Of a stretch of 64,000 bases of DNA, positions 43,550 through 53,300 are shown in pieces; the stretch's first letter is position 1; every line of letters begins with the position of its first letter. The notes beneath the pieces were generated by a model. That model was not told where the DNA came from. It ran no database searches and worked only from the letters and a program-made list of their open reading frames with translations. Made by a program: the position numbers and the translations under genes. This stretch comes from Notolepis coatsorum (lineage: Eukaryota; Chordata; Actinopteri; Aulopiformes; Paralepididae), in NCBI GenBank assembly GCA_963971535.1, contig OZ020587.1, forward strand, positions 154,912,682-154,976,681, written 5' to 3'.

Positions 43550-45870
43550 AGTTTTGCCGTTTTGAGCAGTGTTGACCAGCAGTTTATAAAATAATATTTA
43601 AAATGTTTATTAGCAACGCCGAGCTTTCTAACCATTGCGTTTCTCTGTACGAAACTCTCGTGCAACTGTGTACCTTTGAATTTTCTCTGTGATACTTGTA
43701 CAACGAGCGTTTCGCAGAGGACCAGTTCTTCAGAGTTAATATGGGATTTTCCTATGGGTCAAATGTGCACAAATTGTAAAAAAGAAAACAGCATTTACCA
43801 TTTCAAGAATAAGAATATAATTCTTTGTAATATAATTCTTTGTAATAATTCTGTCTTTTGACAATAAAATCCCATAATTAACTCTGAAGAACTGGCGAAA
43901 CGCTCGTCGTACAAGGTGCATCAGTCAGCTAAAGCCGTTTTGAGCAGTGTTGACCAGAAGTTTATAAAATAATATTTAAAATGTTTATTAGCAATGCCGA
44001 GCTTTCAAACCATTGCGTTTCTCTGTCTGAAACCCTCATGCAACTGTGAGTACCTTTGAATTTTCTCTGCGATACTTGTACAACGAGCGGGATTTTCCTA
44101 TGGGTAAAATGTGCACAAATTGTAAAAAAGAAAACAGCCATTTACCATTTCAAGAATAAGAATATAATTCTTTGTAATAATTCTGTCTTTTGACAATAAA
44201 ATCCCATAATTAACTCTGAAGAACTGGCGAAACGCTCGTCGTACAAGGTGCATCAGTCAGCTAAAGCCGTTTTGAGCAGTGTTGACCAGAAGTTTATAAA
44301 ATAATATTTAAAATGTTTATTAGCAATGCCGAGCTTTCAAACCATTGCGTTTCTCTGTCTGAAACCCTCATGCAACTGTGAGTACCTTTGAATTTTCTCT
44401 GCGATACTTGTACAACGAGCGGGATTTTCCTATGGGTAAAATGTGCACAAATTGTAAAAAAGAAAACAGCCATTTACCATTTCAAGAATAAGAATATAAT
44501 TCTTTGTAATAATTCTGTCTTTTGACAATAAAATCCCATAATTAACTCTGAAGAACTGGCGAAACGCTCGTCGTACAAGGTGCATCAGTCAGCTAAAGCC
44601 GTTTTGAGCAGTGTTGACCAGAAGTTTATAAAATAATATTTAAAATGTTTATTAGCAATGCCGAGCTTTCAAACCATTGCGTTTCTCTGTCTGAAACCCT
44701 CATGCAACTGTGAGTACCTTTGAATTTTCTCTGCGATACTTGTACAACGAGCGGGATTTTCCTATGGGTAAAATGTGCACAAATTGTAAAAAAGAAAACA
44801 GCCATTTACCATTTCAAGAATAAGAATATAATTCTTTGTAATAATTCTGTCTTTTGACAATAAAATCCCATAATTAACTCTGAAGAACTGGCGAAATGCT
44901 CGTCGTACAAGGTGCATCAGTCAGCTAAAGCCGTTTTGAGCAGTGTTGACCAGAAGTTTATAAAATAATATTTAAAATGTTTATTAGCAATGCCGAGCTT
45001 TCAAACCATTGCGTTTCTCTGTCCGAAACCCTCATGCAACTGTGAGTACCTTTGAATTTTCTCTGCAATACTTGTACAACAAGCGTTTCGCAGAGGACCA
45101 GTTCTTCACAGTTAATATGGGATTTTCCTATGGGTAAAATGTGCACAAATATGTAAAAAAAGAAGAAAAAAAAGCAGCCATTTACCATTTTACTTACGAA
45201 TATGATTACTTTGTCTTAGTTTTGCCGTTTTGAGCAGTGTTGACCAGCAGTTTATAAAATAATATTTAAAATGTTTATTAGCAACGCCGAGCTTTCAAAC
45301 CATTGCATTTCTCTGTTCGAAACTCTCGTGCAACTGTGAGTACTTTTGAATTTTCTCTGCGATACTTGTACAACGAGCGTTTCGCAGAGGACCAGTTCTT
45401 CAGAGTTAATATGGGATTTTCCTATGGGTAAAATGTGCACAAATTGTATATAAAAGAAGAAAGAAAACAGCCATTTAACATTTCAAGAATAAGAATATAA
45501 TTCTTTGTAATATAATTCTGTCTTTTGACAATAAAATCCCATAATTAACTCTGAAGAACTGGCGAAACGCTCGATGTGCAAGGCGCATCAGTCAGCTAAA
45601 GCCGTTTTGAGCAGTGTTGACCAACAGTTTATAAAATAATATTTAAAATGTTTATTAGCAACGCCGAGCTTTCAAACCATTGCGTTTCTCTGTCCGAAAC
45701 TCTTGTGCAACTGAGTACCTTTGAATTTTCTCTGCGATACTTGTACAACGAGCAGGATTTTCCTATGGGTAAAATGTGCACAAATTGTAAAAAAGAAAAC
45801 AGCCATTTACCATTTCAAGAATAAGAATATAATTCTTTGTATATAATTACTTGTAATAATTCTGTCTTTT
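43550..45870 (+). repeat. 332-bp tandem array
   Basis: About seven units beginning GCCGTTTTGAGCAGTGTTGA; the middle ones repeat at exactly 332 bp (43,934, 44,266, 44,598, 44,930). Some units keep a second copy of CGTTTCGC..AGTTCTTC, giving an internal inverted repeat (43,692-43,755 against 43,862-43,918). The other units have lost it by deletion. Confidence 0.85.
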
Positions 45871-46056
45871 GACAATAAATGCCGGCTTACCTCGTGTAAT
45901 TATTTGTAATAATTCTGTCTTTTGACAATAAATGCTGGCTTACCTCATGTAATTATTTGTAATAATTCTGTCTTTTGACAATAAATGCCGGCTTACCTCG
46001 TGTAATTATTTGTAATAATTCTATGTCTTTTGACAATAAATGCTGGCTTACCTCAT
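45845..46056 (+). repeat. 53-bp tandem repeat
   Basis: Four copies of a unit with AATTATTTGTAATAATTCTG, TTTTGACAATAAATG and GGCTTACCTC. Each holds an AATAAA, so the array could act as a poly(A) region for the CACTA genes. Confidence 0.8.
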
Positions 46057-46080
46057 TTGTGCGTTTGGACTGTTGTTTTT

Positions 46081-46608
46081 AATGTACAATAGCCTACGTG
46101 CATTTTTGAAGTCCAGCGCAGTATACTTCCTGGCAGAAGCTCACACTTTGGTTTTCTGTCATGATTAATCACGTCATCCAATAGTATTTGACAGGAAACT
46201 ATTGTATGAGCTTCCTCCAGAAGTATACTGGAGCTGGGGACTATACAGTTATGCATACCATTGTAAATTGACTGTTATTTTGCCAAATTATATAATATAA
46301 TAATTATTATTATTCAATTATTTTGTTGGCAAGTCTGAAAAGTAATGCAAAAGACTTGCCAACAAAATAATTGAAAAATAATAATTATTATATTATATAA
46401 TTTGGCAAAATAACAGTCAATTTACAATGATAGACATGCATAACTCTATAGTCCCCAGCTCCAGTATACTTCTGGAGGAAGCTCATACAATAGTTTCATG
46501 TCAAGATACAATAGGATGACGTGATTAAACACAACAGGAAACCAAAGTGTGACCTTCAGGAAGTGTACTGGAGCTGGACTACAAAAATACATGTAGGCTA
46601 TTGTAAAT
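46081..46608. repeat. Long palindrome (fold-back)
   Basis: Arms of ~255 bp (46,081-46,335 and 46,353-46,608) with a 17-base loop. The inner arms are nearly perfect (TGTTGGCAAGTCT / AGACTTGCCAACA), the outer part imperfect. It could be a fold-back MITE inserted in the CACTA end region. Confidence 0.85.
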
Positions 46609-47456
46609 ACACAATACATTGTTGTAATATATATACAACAAAATAATGTGATATTACAGTAATTTCTTACAATTTGATGTTGTGAAGTCACAATACATTG
46701 TTGTAATATATATACAACAAAATAATGTGATATTACAGTAATTTCTTACAATTTGATGTTGTGAAGTCACAATACATTGTTGTAATATATATACAACAAA
46801 ATAATGTGATATTACAGTAATTTCTTACAATTTGATGTTGTGAAGTCACAATACATTGTTGTAATATATATACAACAAAATAATGTGATATTACAGTAAT
46901 TTCTTACAATTTGATGTTGTGAAGTCACAATACATTGTTGTAATATATATACAACAGAATAATGTGATATCACAGTAATTTCTTACTGTTAGAAGTTGTG
47001 AAATTACAACAATGTATTGTACTACCATTACTGTGAAATTACAACACATTGCTGTGAAGCCATTCACAGTAAATTATTGTGAATCTTACTGTAAAAGTCA
47101 TGCAAAATATTGCCAGTAATTTATTGTAATATCACAGTAATTTCTTACAGTATGAAGTTGTGAAATTACAACAATGTATTGTACTACCATTACTGTGAAA
47201 TTACAACACATTGCTGTGAAGCCATTCACAGTAAATTATTGTGAATCTTACTGTAAAAGTCATGCAAAATATTGCCAGTAATTTATTGTAATATCACAGT
47301 AATTTCTTACAGTATGAAGTTGTGAAATTACAACAATGTATTGTACTACCATTACTGTGAAAGTACAACACATTGCTGTGAAGCCATTCACAGTAAATTA
47401 TTGTGAATCTTACTGTAAAAGTCATGCAAAATATTGCCAGTAATTTATTGTAACTT
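46609..47456 (+). repeat. Right subterminal tandem arrays of the CACTA element
   Basis: Five 79-bp units (CACAATACATTGTTGTAATA ... TGTGATATTACAG) are followed by about three ~162-bp units (GAAGTTGTGAAATTACAAC...). The 12-mer TGTGATATTACA is the reverse complement of TGTAATATCACA in the left array. The inner units also show it in the forward sense. Confidence 0.85.
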
Positions 47457-48186
47457 TAGGGTGAAACATTTTACAGTGTACATAACCGTTAAAATGAAAA
47501 CTTGGCCCACGGTGGAATGAGTTTGAGACCCCTGGTCTATCCCTTTAAAAGAAAAATTACTTTTACGTTTTAGTACTTAAGTACATTTAAAAGTAGGACT
47601 TTTTGTACTTTTACTCAAGTGTGTTTTTAGCCAGATACTTTGACTTTTACTTGAGTCAGATATTGAGACGGTACCCATACTTTCACTTAAGTATAATTTC
47701 TGTGTACTTTTTACACCCCTGGTAATAAGTGTGCTTGTGTGTAAGTCACCTCATCTGAATCTGAGCGACAGCAACAGGACATCATACTGTATTTGTATTT
47801 ATTGGTTTAAAATACAGAGACAGTGTGTAACTGAGGGGTTACAAAACCCTGGCTGTATTAAAGATTGTGATAGATTAAACCACTGCTAATTATCATTATT
47901 ATTACTTGCCAGAAAGTACAGTTATAATATGGCAGACACTCAGAATAATACGGCACGGTGACAAAGAAATATCATTTAGAATATTTATTATTATGCAGCA
48001 ATTGTACAGAATGGGAATTAAGGGTTGCGCTTGTATGGCGAAGAATATGAATAAAGTCAGTCAGTAGCAAAGTCAGTTGCAATGAATAATTCCTAAGCTG
48101 GGATACTAGACTAAACGCCGCCTGGCGTAGGGTGGCACCAGGGCCGCCTGGGAGAAATGCGAGGCCCTGTGCGAGATTTAACGCGA

Positions 48187-48227
48187 GCCCCCCCCCCCCC
48201 CCCCCCCCCCCCCCCAAAAGGTTAAAA

Positions 48228-48266
<39 letters not shown>
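48187..48266 (+). repeat. C-run and (AT)n
   Basis: About 29 C residues, then (AT)n at ~48,229-48,266. Length is unreliable in assemblies. Confidence 0.9.
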
Positions 48267-48270
<4 letters not shown>

Positions 48271-48402
48271 TTTATACAGTCAACATATTCTTAAATAATA
48301 GCGCTGCCCGAGGCGGGGCATGATACAGTCAACATATAGCAAAAGAGAGAGCGAGAGAGAGCTCCCGTTCTACAGTCAATATACAGTGTACAGAGAGAGA
48401 GA

Positions 48403-48549
48403 GAGAGAGACACATTGGAAAGAAATTGAAATGCTATTTGGCCCTAAACAGAGAGTACACAGTGGCAGAATACCTGAGCACTGTGACTGAAGATCCTTGA
48501 GCACAGCCTAGCCATCGAGAAAGGCCGCCATAGGCAGACTGTGTGTGTT

Positions 48550-48586
<37 letters not shown>

Positions 48587-48669
48587 ATGTGTGTTTGTCA
48601 TATGTGTGTGTGTTAGAGAGAGACTAGAGCATGTATGAGAGATTCAAAAGGACAAAGATCAACACTTAA

Positions 48670-48706
<37 letters not shown>

Positions 48707-48990
48707 ATTGGAAAGAAATTGAAATGCTATTTGGCCCTAAACAGAGAGTACACAGTGGCAGAATACCTGAGCACTGTGACTGAAGATCCTTGAGCACAGC
48801 CTAGCCATCGAGAAAGGCCACCATAGGCAGACTGTGTGTGTTAGAAAGAGAGAGAGAGAGAGAGAGAACATGTGTGTTTGTCATGTGTGTGTGTGTTAGA
48901 GAGAGACTAGAGCATGTATGAGAGATCCAAAAGGACAAAGATCAACACTTAAATCCAACAAGAAGAGGGTCTATACCAGAGAAACCAAAG
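48403..48990 (-). repeat. 293-bp repeat unit built on a LINE ORF piece
   Basis: Two units, each with a ~120-bp stretch (48,428-48,545; 48,721-48,838) matching the ORF of the minus-strand LINE at 16.3 kb: CCCTAAACAGAGAGTAC (LNREY) and GAATACCTGAGCACTGTGA. It continues as EHSLAIEKGRHRQ, against GHSLTIETGRYRQ there. The stretch itself reads in the plus direction here. (GA)n and GTGTGTGTTAG spacers fill the rest. Confidence 0.75.
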
Positions 48991-49296
48991 CAGCAAGGAG
49001 CCAATGGCCGACATCAGCTAAATAGGCTAGCCAGGTACTGTGACACCAGGCCACACACAGCTTTGGCCAACGGCCCAACGCTACCCAAGCTACACAAACG
49101 ACCAAGACAATCACACACAGCACATGTCGTATCTCCAAATGTTGTGAAGTAGCATATGTTTTGCCTGGAAAAAAACATCGTTATTAACAAAACATTCAGG
49201 AGGGGAAGGAAGGAAGAGTGGGGTAATGTCATGACATTTTCATTAATCTTACCTTCACAAAAGGAACGCAGGGCGAAAGGCCGCAACACAGGTCTC

Positions 49297-50195
49297 CACG
49301 TTGACGAAAGGCCTCTCGCTGTCGGGACAAATAAGCTATGGCCAGAGCCTTGTCATGGTGCAGGCCCGACTACATCTTCTGTCAAAGATGATGTCGTAGT
49401 CAGAGTGCCAGTCTGCCAGAACCCCCTGCTATTCTCAAGGCTAACTGATAGCATCAAACGAACGTTCCCAGCTGACGCTAAACAGCTAACTGGCTAACAG
49501 TTAGCTCAATCAGGCACCTGGCTGTATGTAGCCGCATAGCTTGCTTCTGCGTTAGCTAATGGTTAGCACAAGCTAACAGCTAATTAGCTAACAGCTGATT
49601 GAGCTAACTGTTAGCCAGTTAGCTGTTTAGCTTCAGCTGGGAACGTTCGTTTGATGCTTGTGCTAACCATTAGCTAACGCAGAAGCAAGCTATGCGGCTA
49701 CATACAGCCAGGTGCTCTCACCAGGCACACACCGTTAGCTTAGCTACTAGTAGTACTATATTAGCTAGTCGACCAGTTTGGCTCCAGAGAGAGAGAAAGA
49801 GAGATAGGTCCACGGCGGGTATATAATCATAGGTTGACTCACCATAACGCAGTATCAATGCGGCGCCAATGGTAAAGTTGGAAGGAGACTTTCTTGGCCC
49901 ACGGTGTAATTTCTTCTGATCCATGCTGCTTTTGAATAGACATCCACTCGCCTCGCTCCTCTGAATAGCGCTGAATTAGATGATGGAGACAACCGCGTGG
50001 AGTTGACGAAGTTCATCTGCCAAACGACTATCCTCTTCATCTTGGCTGCATGTCTCTAGGTTAGCTAACGCTAGATAGCCTTTAGCTAAGCTAGCTACTA
50101 GCCGACATCATCATCATGGCTATATCCCGACTGCATCATGACAAGGCTCCGGCCATTTGTCCCGCCTTTCGTCAACGTTCCTTGGTGACCGACCG
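49297..50195. repeat. Inverted and shuffled repeats in the hAT interior
   Basis: ACGTTGACGAAAGGC...GGGACAAAT at ~49,297 returns inverted at ~50,100-50,190. Between them are two blocks, A (49,451-49,513) and B (49,514-49,573). They recur as complements A' (49,594-49,657) and B' (49,658-49,715) in the order A-B-A'-B'. The sequence is rich in GTTAGCTAA words. Confidence 0.8.
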
Positions 50196-50312
50196 ACTGA
50201 TAATGACCGACCTCTTTCTTCGTCTTGGCTGGCATAACTAAGCATAATAGTCAAACGCAGCTGACTCACGCCGGCGTAGTGTACTACACATGATGTAAGT
50301 AAAACCACTCCC

Positions 50313-52802
50313 TTCGTTGAAACCTACCGCCCTCCAGGTCCGCTCGATCACTTCACAGATGAGCTGGACATGCTTCTTAGCTCCTTACCGGAAGATGGTA
50401 CCCCTCTCCTTCTACTGGGCGACTTCAACCTGCCTGACTCATCTCAGTCAGTCATAGTAGTCTCCCTCCTACAATCGTTTGACCTGACTCCCACTCCCAT
50501 GCCTCCCACCCACAAAGCAGGCAACTCCTTGGATCTCATATTTTCCCGTAACTCCAGCATCATTAACACCACGGTAACTCCCCTACATGTATCTGACCAT
50601 TCCTTCATATCCTTCTCACTAACTCTCATGCTTAACCGAAAGGTCTTCACCCCAACTCAAACAGTCTCACTCAGACGCAACCTGCCCTCCCTATCCCCCT
50701 CCACCCTCTCCTCTGACATACTATCCGCTCTACCTTCGAGTGACACCTTCTCTGCTCTCTCCACAGAGATGGCAACCTCCACCCTCCTTTCAGCCCTTGC
50801 AACCTCCTTCGACAAGCTCTGTCCCCTCGTTGAGAAACCTGCCCGCCGTTCCCCACCCAGTCCATGGCTGACAGATCCAGTGAGAGAACAAAGACAGGTC
50901 CTGAGAGCAGCTGAAAGGAAGTATAGAAAGTCACGCCTCACTGCTGACATCGACACATATCACAACCTCTTGTTAACATTCTCCAAAACCATCACTAATG
51001 CCAAAGCTTCTTTCTTCCACCATAGGATCGAGGCCTCTGCCAAGAATCTTCGCAAACTGCATGCTACCATGTCCTCCCTCCTCACTCCCCCCCCACCCCC
51101 CCCTCCCTCATCTTTCTCTGCCGAAGACTTTGCGATCTTCTTTGAGGAAAAAGTGGAGAACATCCGCAGCTCCTTCTCCCAACCCCCACCCATTCCAAAT
51201 GCTGAATCGAGAACCTCATCCTTCACTCTGTCATCTTTCTCTCCCATTACAGAAGCAGAGACCCTGACACTGGTAACGTCAAACCGTCCGACTACTTGCC
51301 AGCTGGACCAGCTACCCTCCCCACTCCTCCAGACCATAGCACCAGACATCCTCCCATTCCTAACTGCAACCATCAACTCCTCACTCAACTCGGGGGTGGT
51401 CCCCACCTCCCTAAAACAAGCCAGAGTCACGCCGCTCATAAAAAAACCAACCCTGAACCCTACTGTCATAGGCAACTACCGTCCTGTCTCTCTTCTCTCC
51501 TTCCTTTCTAAAACACTTGAACGTGCTGTATCCAACCAACTTACTACTTATCTCTTACAGAATGACCTCCTAGACCCTAATCAGTCAGGCTTCAGGACTG
51601 GTCACTCCACAGAGACAGCCCTCATTGCGGTCACAGAGGCACTTCACTTAGCAAAAGCGAAAGGCCTCTCCTCTGTCCTGATTCTCCTAGATCTATCTGC
51701 AGCCTTCGACACAGTCAACCACCAGATCCTCCTTGCGGCCCTCGCAGGAATGGGAGTGGCTGGCTCTGCGCTGACATGGCTGTCATCATACCTCAATGAC
51801 CGCTCCTACCAAGTGTCATGGAGAGGGACCCTGTCGGCCACCCGCCCCCTGCGGACGGGTGTCCCCCAGGGCTCGGTCTTAGGACCCCTTCTCTTCTCCC
51901 TCTACACTAAATCACTGGGTAACATTATCACGTCTCATGGCTTCTCCTACCATTGTTATGCCGACGATACTCAACTCTTCCTCTCCTTCCCTCCCTCAGA
52001 TATCCACGTCTCTGTGCGGATCTCGGCCTGTCTGTCCGACATCTCAGCCTGGATGACGTCCAACCACCTCAAACTGAACCTAAGCAAAACAGAATTGCTC
52101 CACCTGCCGGCCAAATCCTCCCCCCTAACCGACCTTTCAATCACAGTCGAGAATGCAGCTGTGACTGCGTCCCCGACCGCCAAGAACCTTGGTGTTGTCC
52201 TCGACGACCAGTTGAACTTCTCTGCTCACATCGCAGCGACGACCAGAACCTGCCGATTCCTCCTGAGCAACGTCAGAAGGATACGCCCCTTCCTGACAAA
52301 AGAAGCCACCCAACTCCTCGTCCAATCAACAGTCATCTCCCGCCTCGACTACTGCAATGCACTGCTCGCTGGCCTCCCGGCCACTGCCACTAAGCCTCTT
52401 CAACTCATTCAGAACGCAGCGGCCCGCCTGATCTCAAACCTACCGAAGTCGGCCCATGTCACCCCACTTCTTAGGGACCTGCACTGGCTCCCCATTGCTG
52501 CACGAATCCGCTTCAAGGCCCTCGACCTAGCATACCGTGCGGCAAAGGGAACCGCTCCCGCCTACCTCCGGTCAATGGTCTCTAACTACACACCCTCAAG
52601 ACCCCTACGCTCTGCATCTTCTGGCCGCCTCAGACCTACTCCTATCCAAGCTCCGGGAGGGTCATCAAAGAGAAGTCGCCTATTCTCAGTCCTTGCCCCA
52701 CAATGGTGGAATGAACTACCCACCCCAGTTAGGACAGCCGAATCACGTCCAATCTTTCGCCGTCGACTAAAGACGCACTTCTTCAACCATTATCTGAATT
52801 AA
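50313..52802 (+). CDS. L2 ORF2: endonuclease remnant and reverse transcriptase
   Basis: The frame is open from the truncation point to TAA at 52,800; the first ATG is at 50,370 but is not the natural start. The endonuclease C-terminal half has LLLGDFNLP and HVSDHSFISF. The reverse transcriptase has VIGNYRPVSLLSFLSK, LLDLSAAFDTVNH (catalytic Asp), TGVPQGSVLGPLLFSLY and CYADDTQLFLSF (catalytic Asp pair). The C-terminal L2 block has SRLDYCNALLAGLP, LHWLPIAARI and WWNELPTPVR. There are no stops or shifts over 820 codons, so the copy is young. It is dead on arrival for lack of the 5' end. The protein nicks DNA and reverse-transcribes L2 RNA, recognising the 3' tail. Confidence 0.9.
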   Translation, partial: FVETYRPPGPLDHFTDELDMLLSSLPEDGTPLLLLGDFNLPDSSQSVIVVSLLQSFDLTPTPMPPTHKAGNSLDLIFSRNSSIINTTVTPLHVSDHSFISFSLTLMLNRKVFTPTQTVSLRRNLPSLSPSTLSSDILSALPSSDTFSALSTEMATSTLLSALATSFDKLCPLVEKPARRSPPSPWLTDPVREQRQVLRAAERKYRKSRLTADIDTYHNLLLTFSKTITNAKASFFHHRIEASAKNLRKLHATMSSLLTPPPPPPPSSFSAEDFAIFFEEKVENIRSSFSQPPPIPNAESRTSSFTLSSFSPITEAETLTLVTSNRPTTCQLDQLPSPLLQTIAPDILPFLTATINSSLNSGVVPTSLKQARVTPLIKKPTLNPTVIGNYRPVSLLSFLSKTLERAVSNQLTTYLLQNDLLDPNQSGFRTGHSTETALIAVTEALHLAKAKGLSSVLILLDLSAAFDTVNHQILLAALAGMGVAGSALTWLSSYLNDRSYQVSWRGTLSATRPLRTGVPQGSVLGPLLFSLYTKSLGNIITSHGFSYHCYADDTQLFLSFPPSDIHVSVRISACLSDISAWMTSNHLKLNLSKTELLHLPAKSSPLTDLSITVENAAVTASPTAKNLGVVLDDQLNFSAHIAATTRTCRFLLSNVRRIRPFLTKEATQLLVQSTVISRLDYCNALLAGLPATATKPLQLIQNAAARLISNLPKSAHVTPLLRDLHWLPIAARIRFKALDLAYRAAKGTAPAYLRSMVSNYTPSRPLRSASSGRLRPTPIQAPGGSSKRSRLFSVLAPQWWNELPTPVRTAESRPIFRRRLKTHFFNHYLN

Positions 52803-53027
52803 AAAAAAAAAAAAAAAAAAAAAAAATCTAACCCTAACTAACCGTACTGTCATGCACTTGTCCTAATAAACTAACCTACACTGTAGCACTCAACACTTTG
52901 ATGTACATTGTTGCTCAGCTGATAGAGTTGTGCCCTTCCTGATGGCTTGTCGTACAGAACTTGTAAGTCGCTTTGGATAAAAGCGTCAGCTAAATGACTA
53001 AATGTAAATGTAAATGTAAACCAATAG
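50313..53027 (+). mobile_element. L2-type LINE, 5'-truncated
   Basis: Homology starts inside the endonuclease domain near 50,313 (VETYRPPGPLDHF). The ORF, an A-run (52,802-52,826) and a 3' tail ending GCGTCAGCTAAATGAC with (ATGTAA)n complete it. The same tail lies at 20,641 and, inverted, at 1,533. Confidence 0.9.
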
Positions 53028-53176
53028 TGTGTCTGCTGCAGAACCCCAGAGGCTGAGCTCCAATAGTGAGTATATCTGCAGACCCAGGAATAAGTCAGAC
53101 ACATTCTACAAACGTGTCTAATGTGAAATATATAAGCATATAAGCAAAACTAGATTTTAGGTCTGTGATGAAAAAG
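53028..53176. other. hAT right interior
   Basis: A CCAATAGTG...TCTGC segment occurs twice (~53,021 and ~53,060). No coding sequence. Confidence 0.4.
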
Positions 53177-53300
53177 GGCCTCGCGGGAAGGGGGGCCTCG
53201 CAAAAAAAAAAAAAAAAAATAATAATAATAATAATAATAAATATTTTTTTCTTTTTTTTTTTTTTTTTTGCGAGGCCCCCCTTCCCGCGAGGCCCTGTGC
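53177..53300. repeat. Terminal hairpin of the 5.2-kb hAT element
   Basis: GGCCTCGCGGGAAGGGGGG... then A-run and (AAT)n, T-run, and the complement ...CCCCCCTTCCCGCGAGGCC. The stem is ~30 bp beyond the A/T runs. It adjoins the GGCCCTGTGCG terminal motif. Confidence 0.8.

Larger units (their letters stand above)
27571..47478 (+). mobile_element. CACTA/EnSpm-like transposon, 19.9 kb, two intact genes
   Basis: Termini CACTGTAAAA and TTTTACAGTG form a 10-bp perfect inverted repeat, flanked by TA on both sides (27,569-27,570; 47,479-47,480). The empty site rebuilt by dropping one TA equals the DIRS end predicted from its own internal complementary region. Inside: subterminal tandem arrays at both ends, a minisatellite, LINE debris, a possible promoter exon, an exon-like tandem array, a zinc-finger DDE transposase gene and a spliced SAM-domain gene. 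The order transposase then accessory gene, the CAC termini and the DDE signature with a CxxC all suit the CACTA/Mirage/Chapaev group. The 2-bp duplication and ends favour CACTA/EnSpm. Confidence 0.85.
21183..47721. mobile_element. hAT-type element split by nested DIRS and CACTA insertions
   Basis: The left end reads CAGGGGTGTAAAGTACTTGA. The complement of the right end reads CAGGGGTGTAAAAAGTACAC. Both are flanked by the same 8 bases, GTAATAAG (21,175-21,182 and 47,722-47,729), the hAT signature. Removing DIRS (22,109-27,570 plus 47,481-47,487) and CACTA (27,571-47,478) leaves about 1.16 kb without a transposase. It is thus a non-autonomous hAT. Internal sequence is rich in AAGTACTT-type words near both ends. 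Confidence 0.9.

Noticed and set aside
21183-47721. A giant 26.5-kb cargo-carrying hAT transposon
   Set aside because: The DIRS and CACTA boundaries inside account for all but ~1.16 kb; the genes belong to the CACTA element, not to hAT cargo.
50370-52802. Host gene of 810 aa
   Set aside because: The reverse transcriptase and endonuclease motifs, A-run and L2 tail show a LINE; the ATG is internal to the endonuclease.
52826-52850. Telomere-like CTAACCCTAACTAACC
   Set aside because: Only one to two units, and it is part of the L2 3' UTR that also occurs at 1,700.
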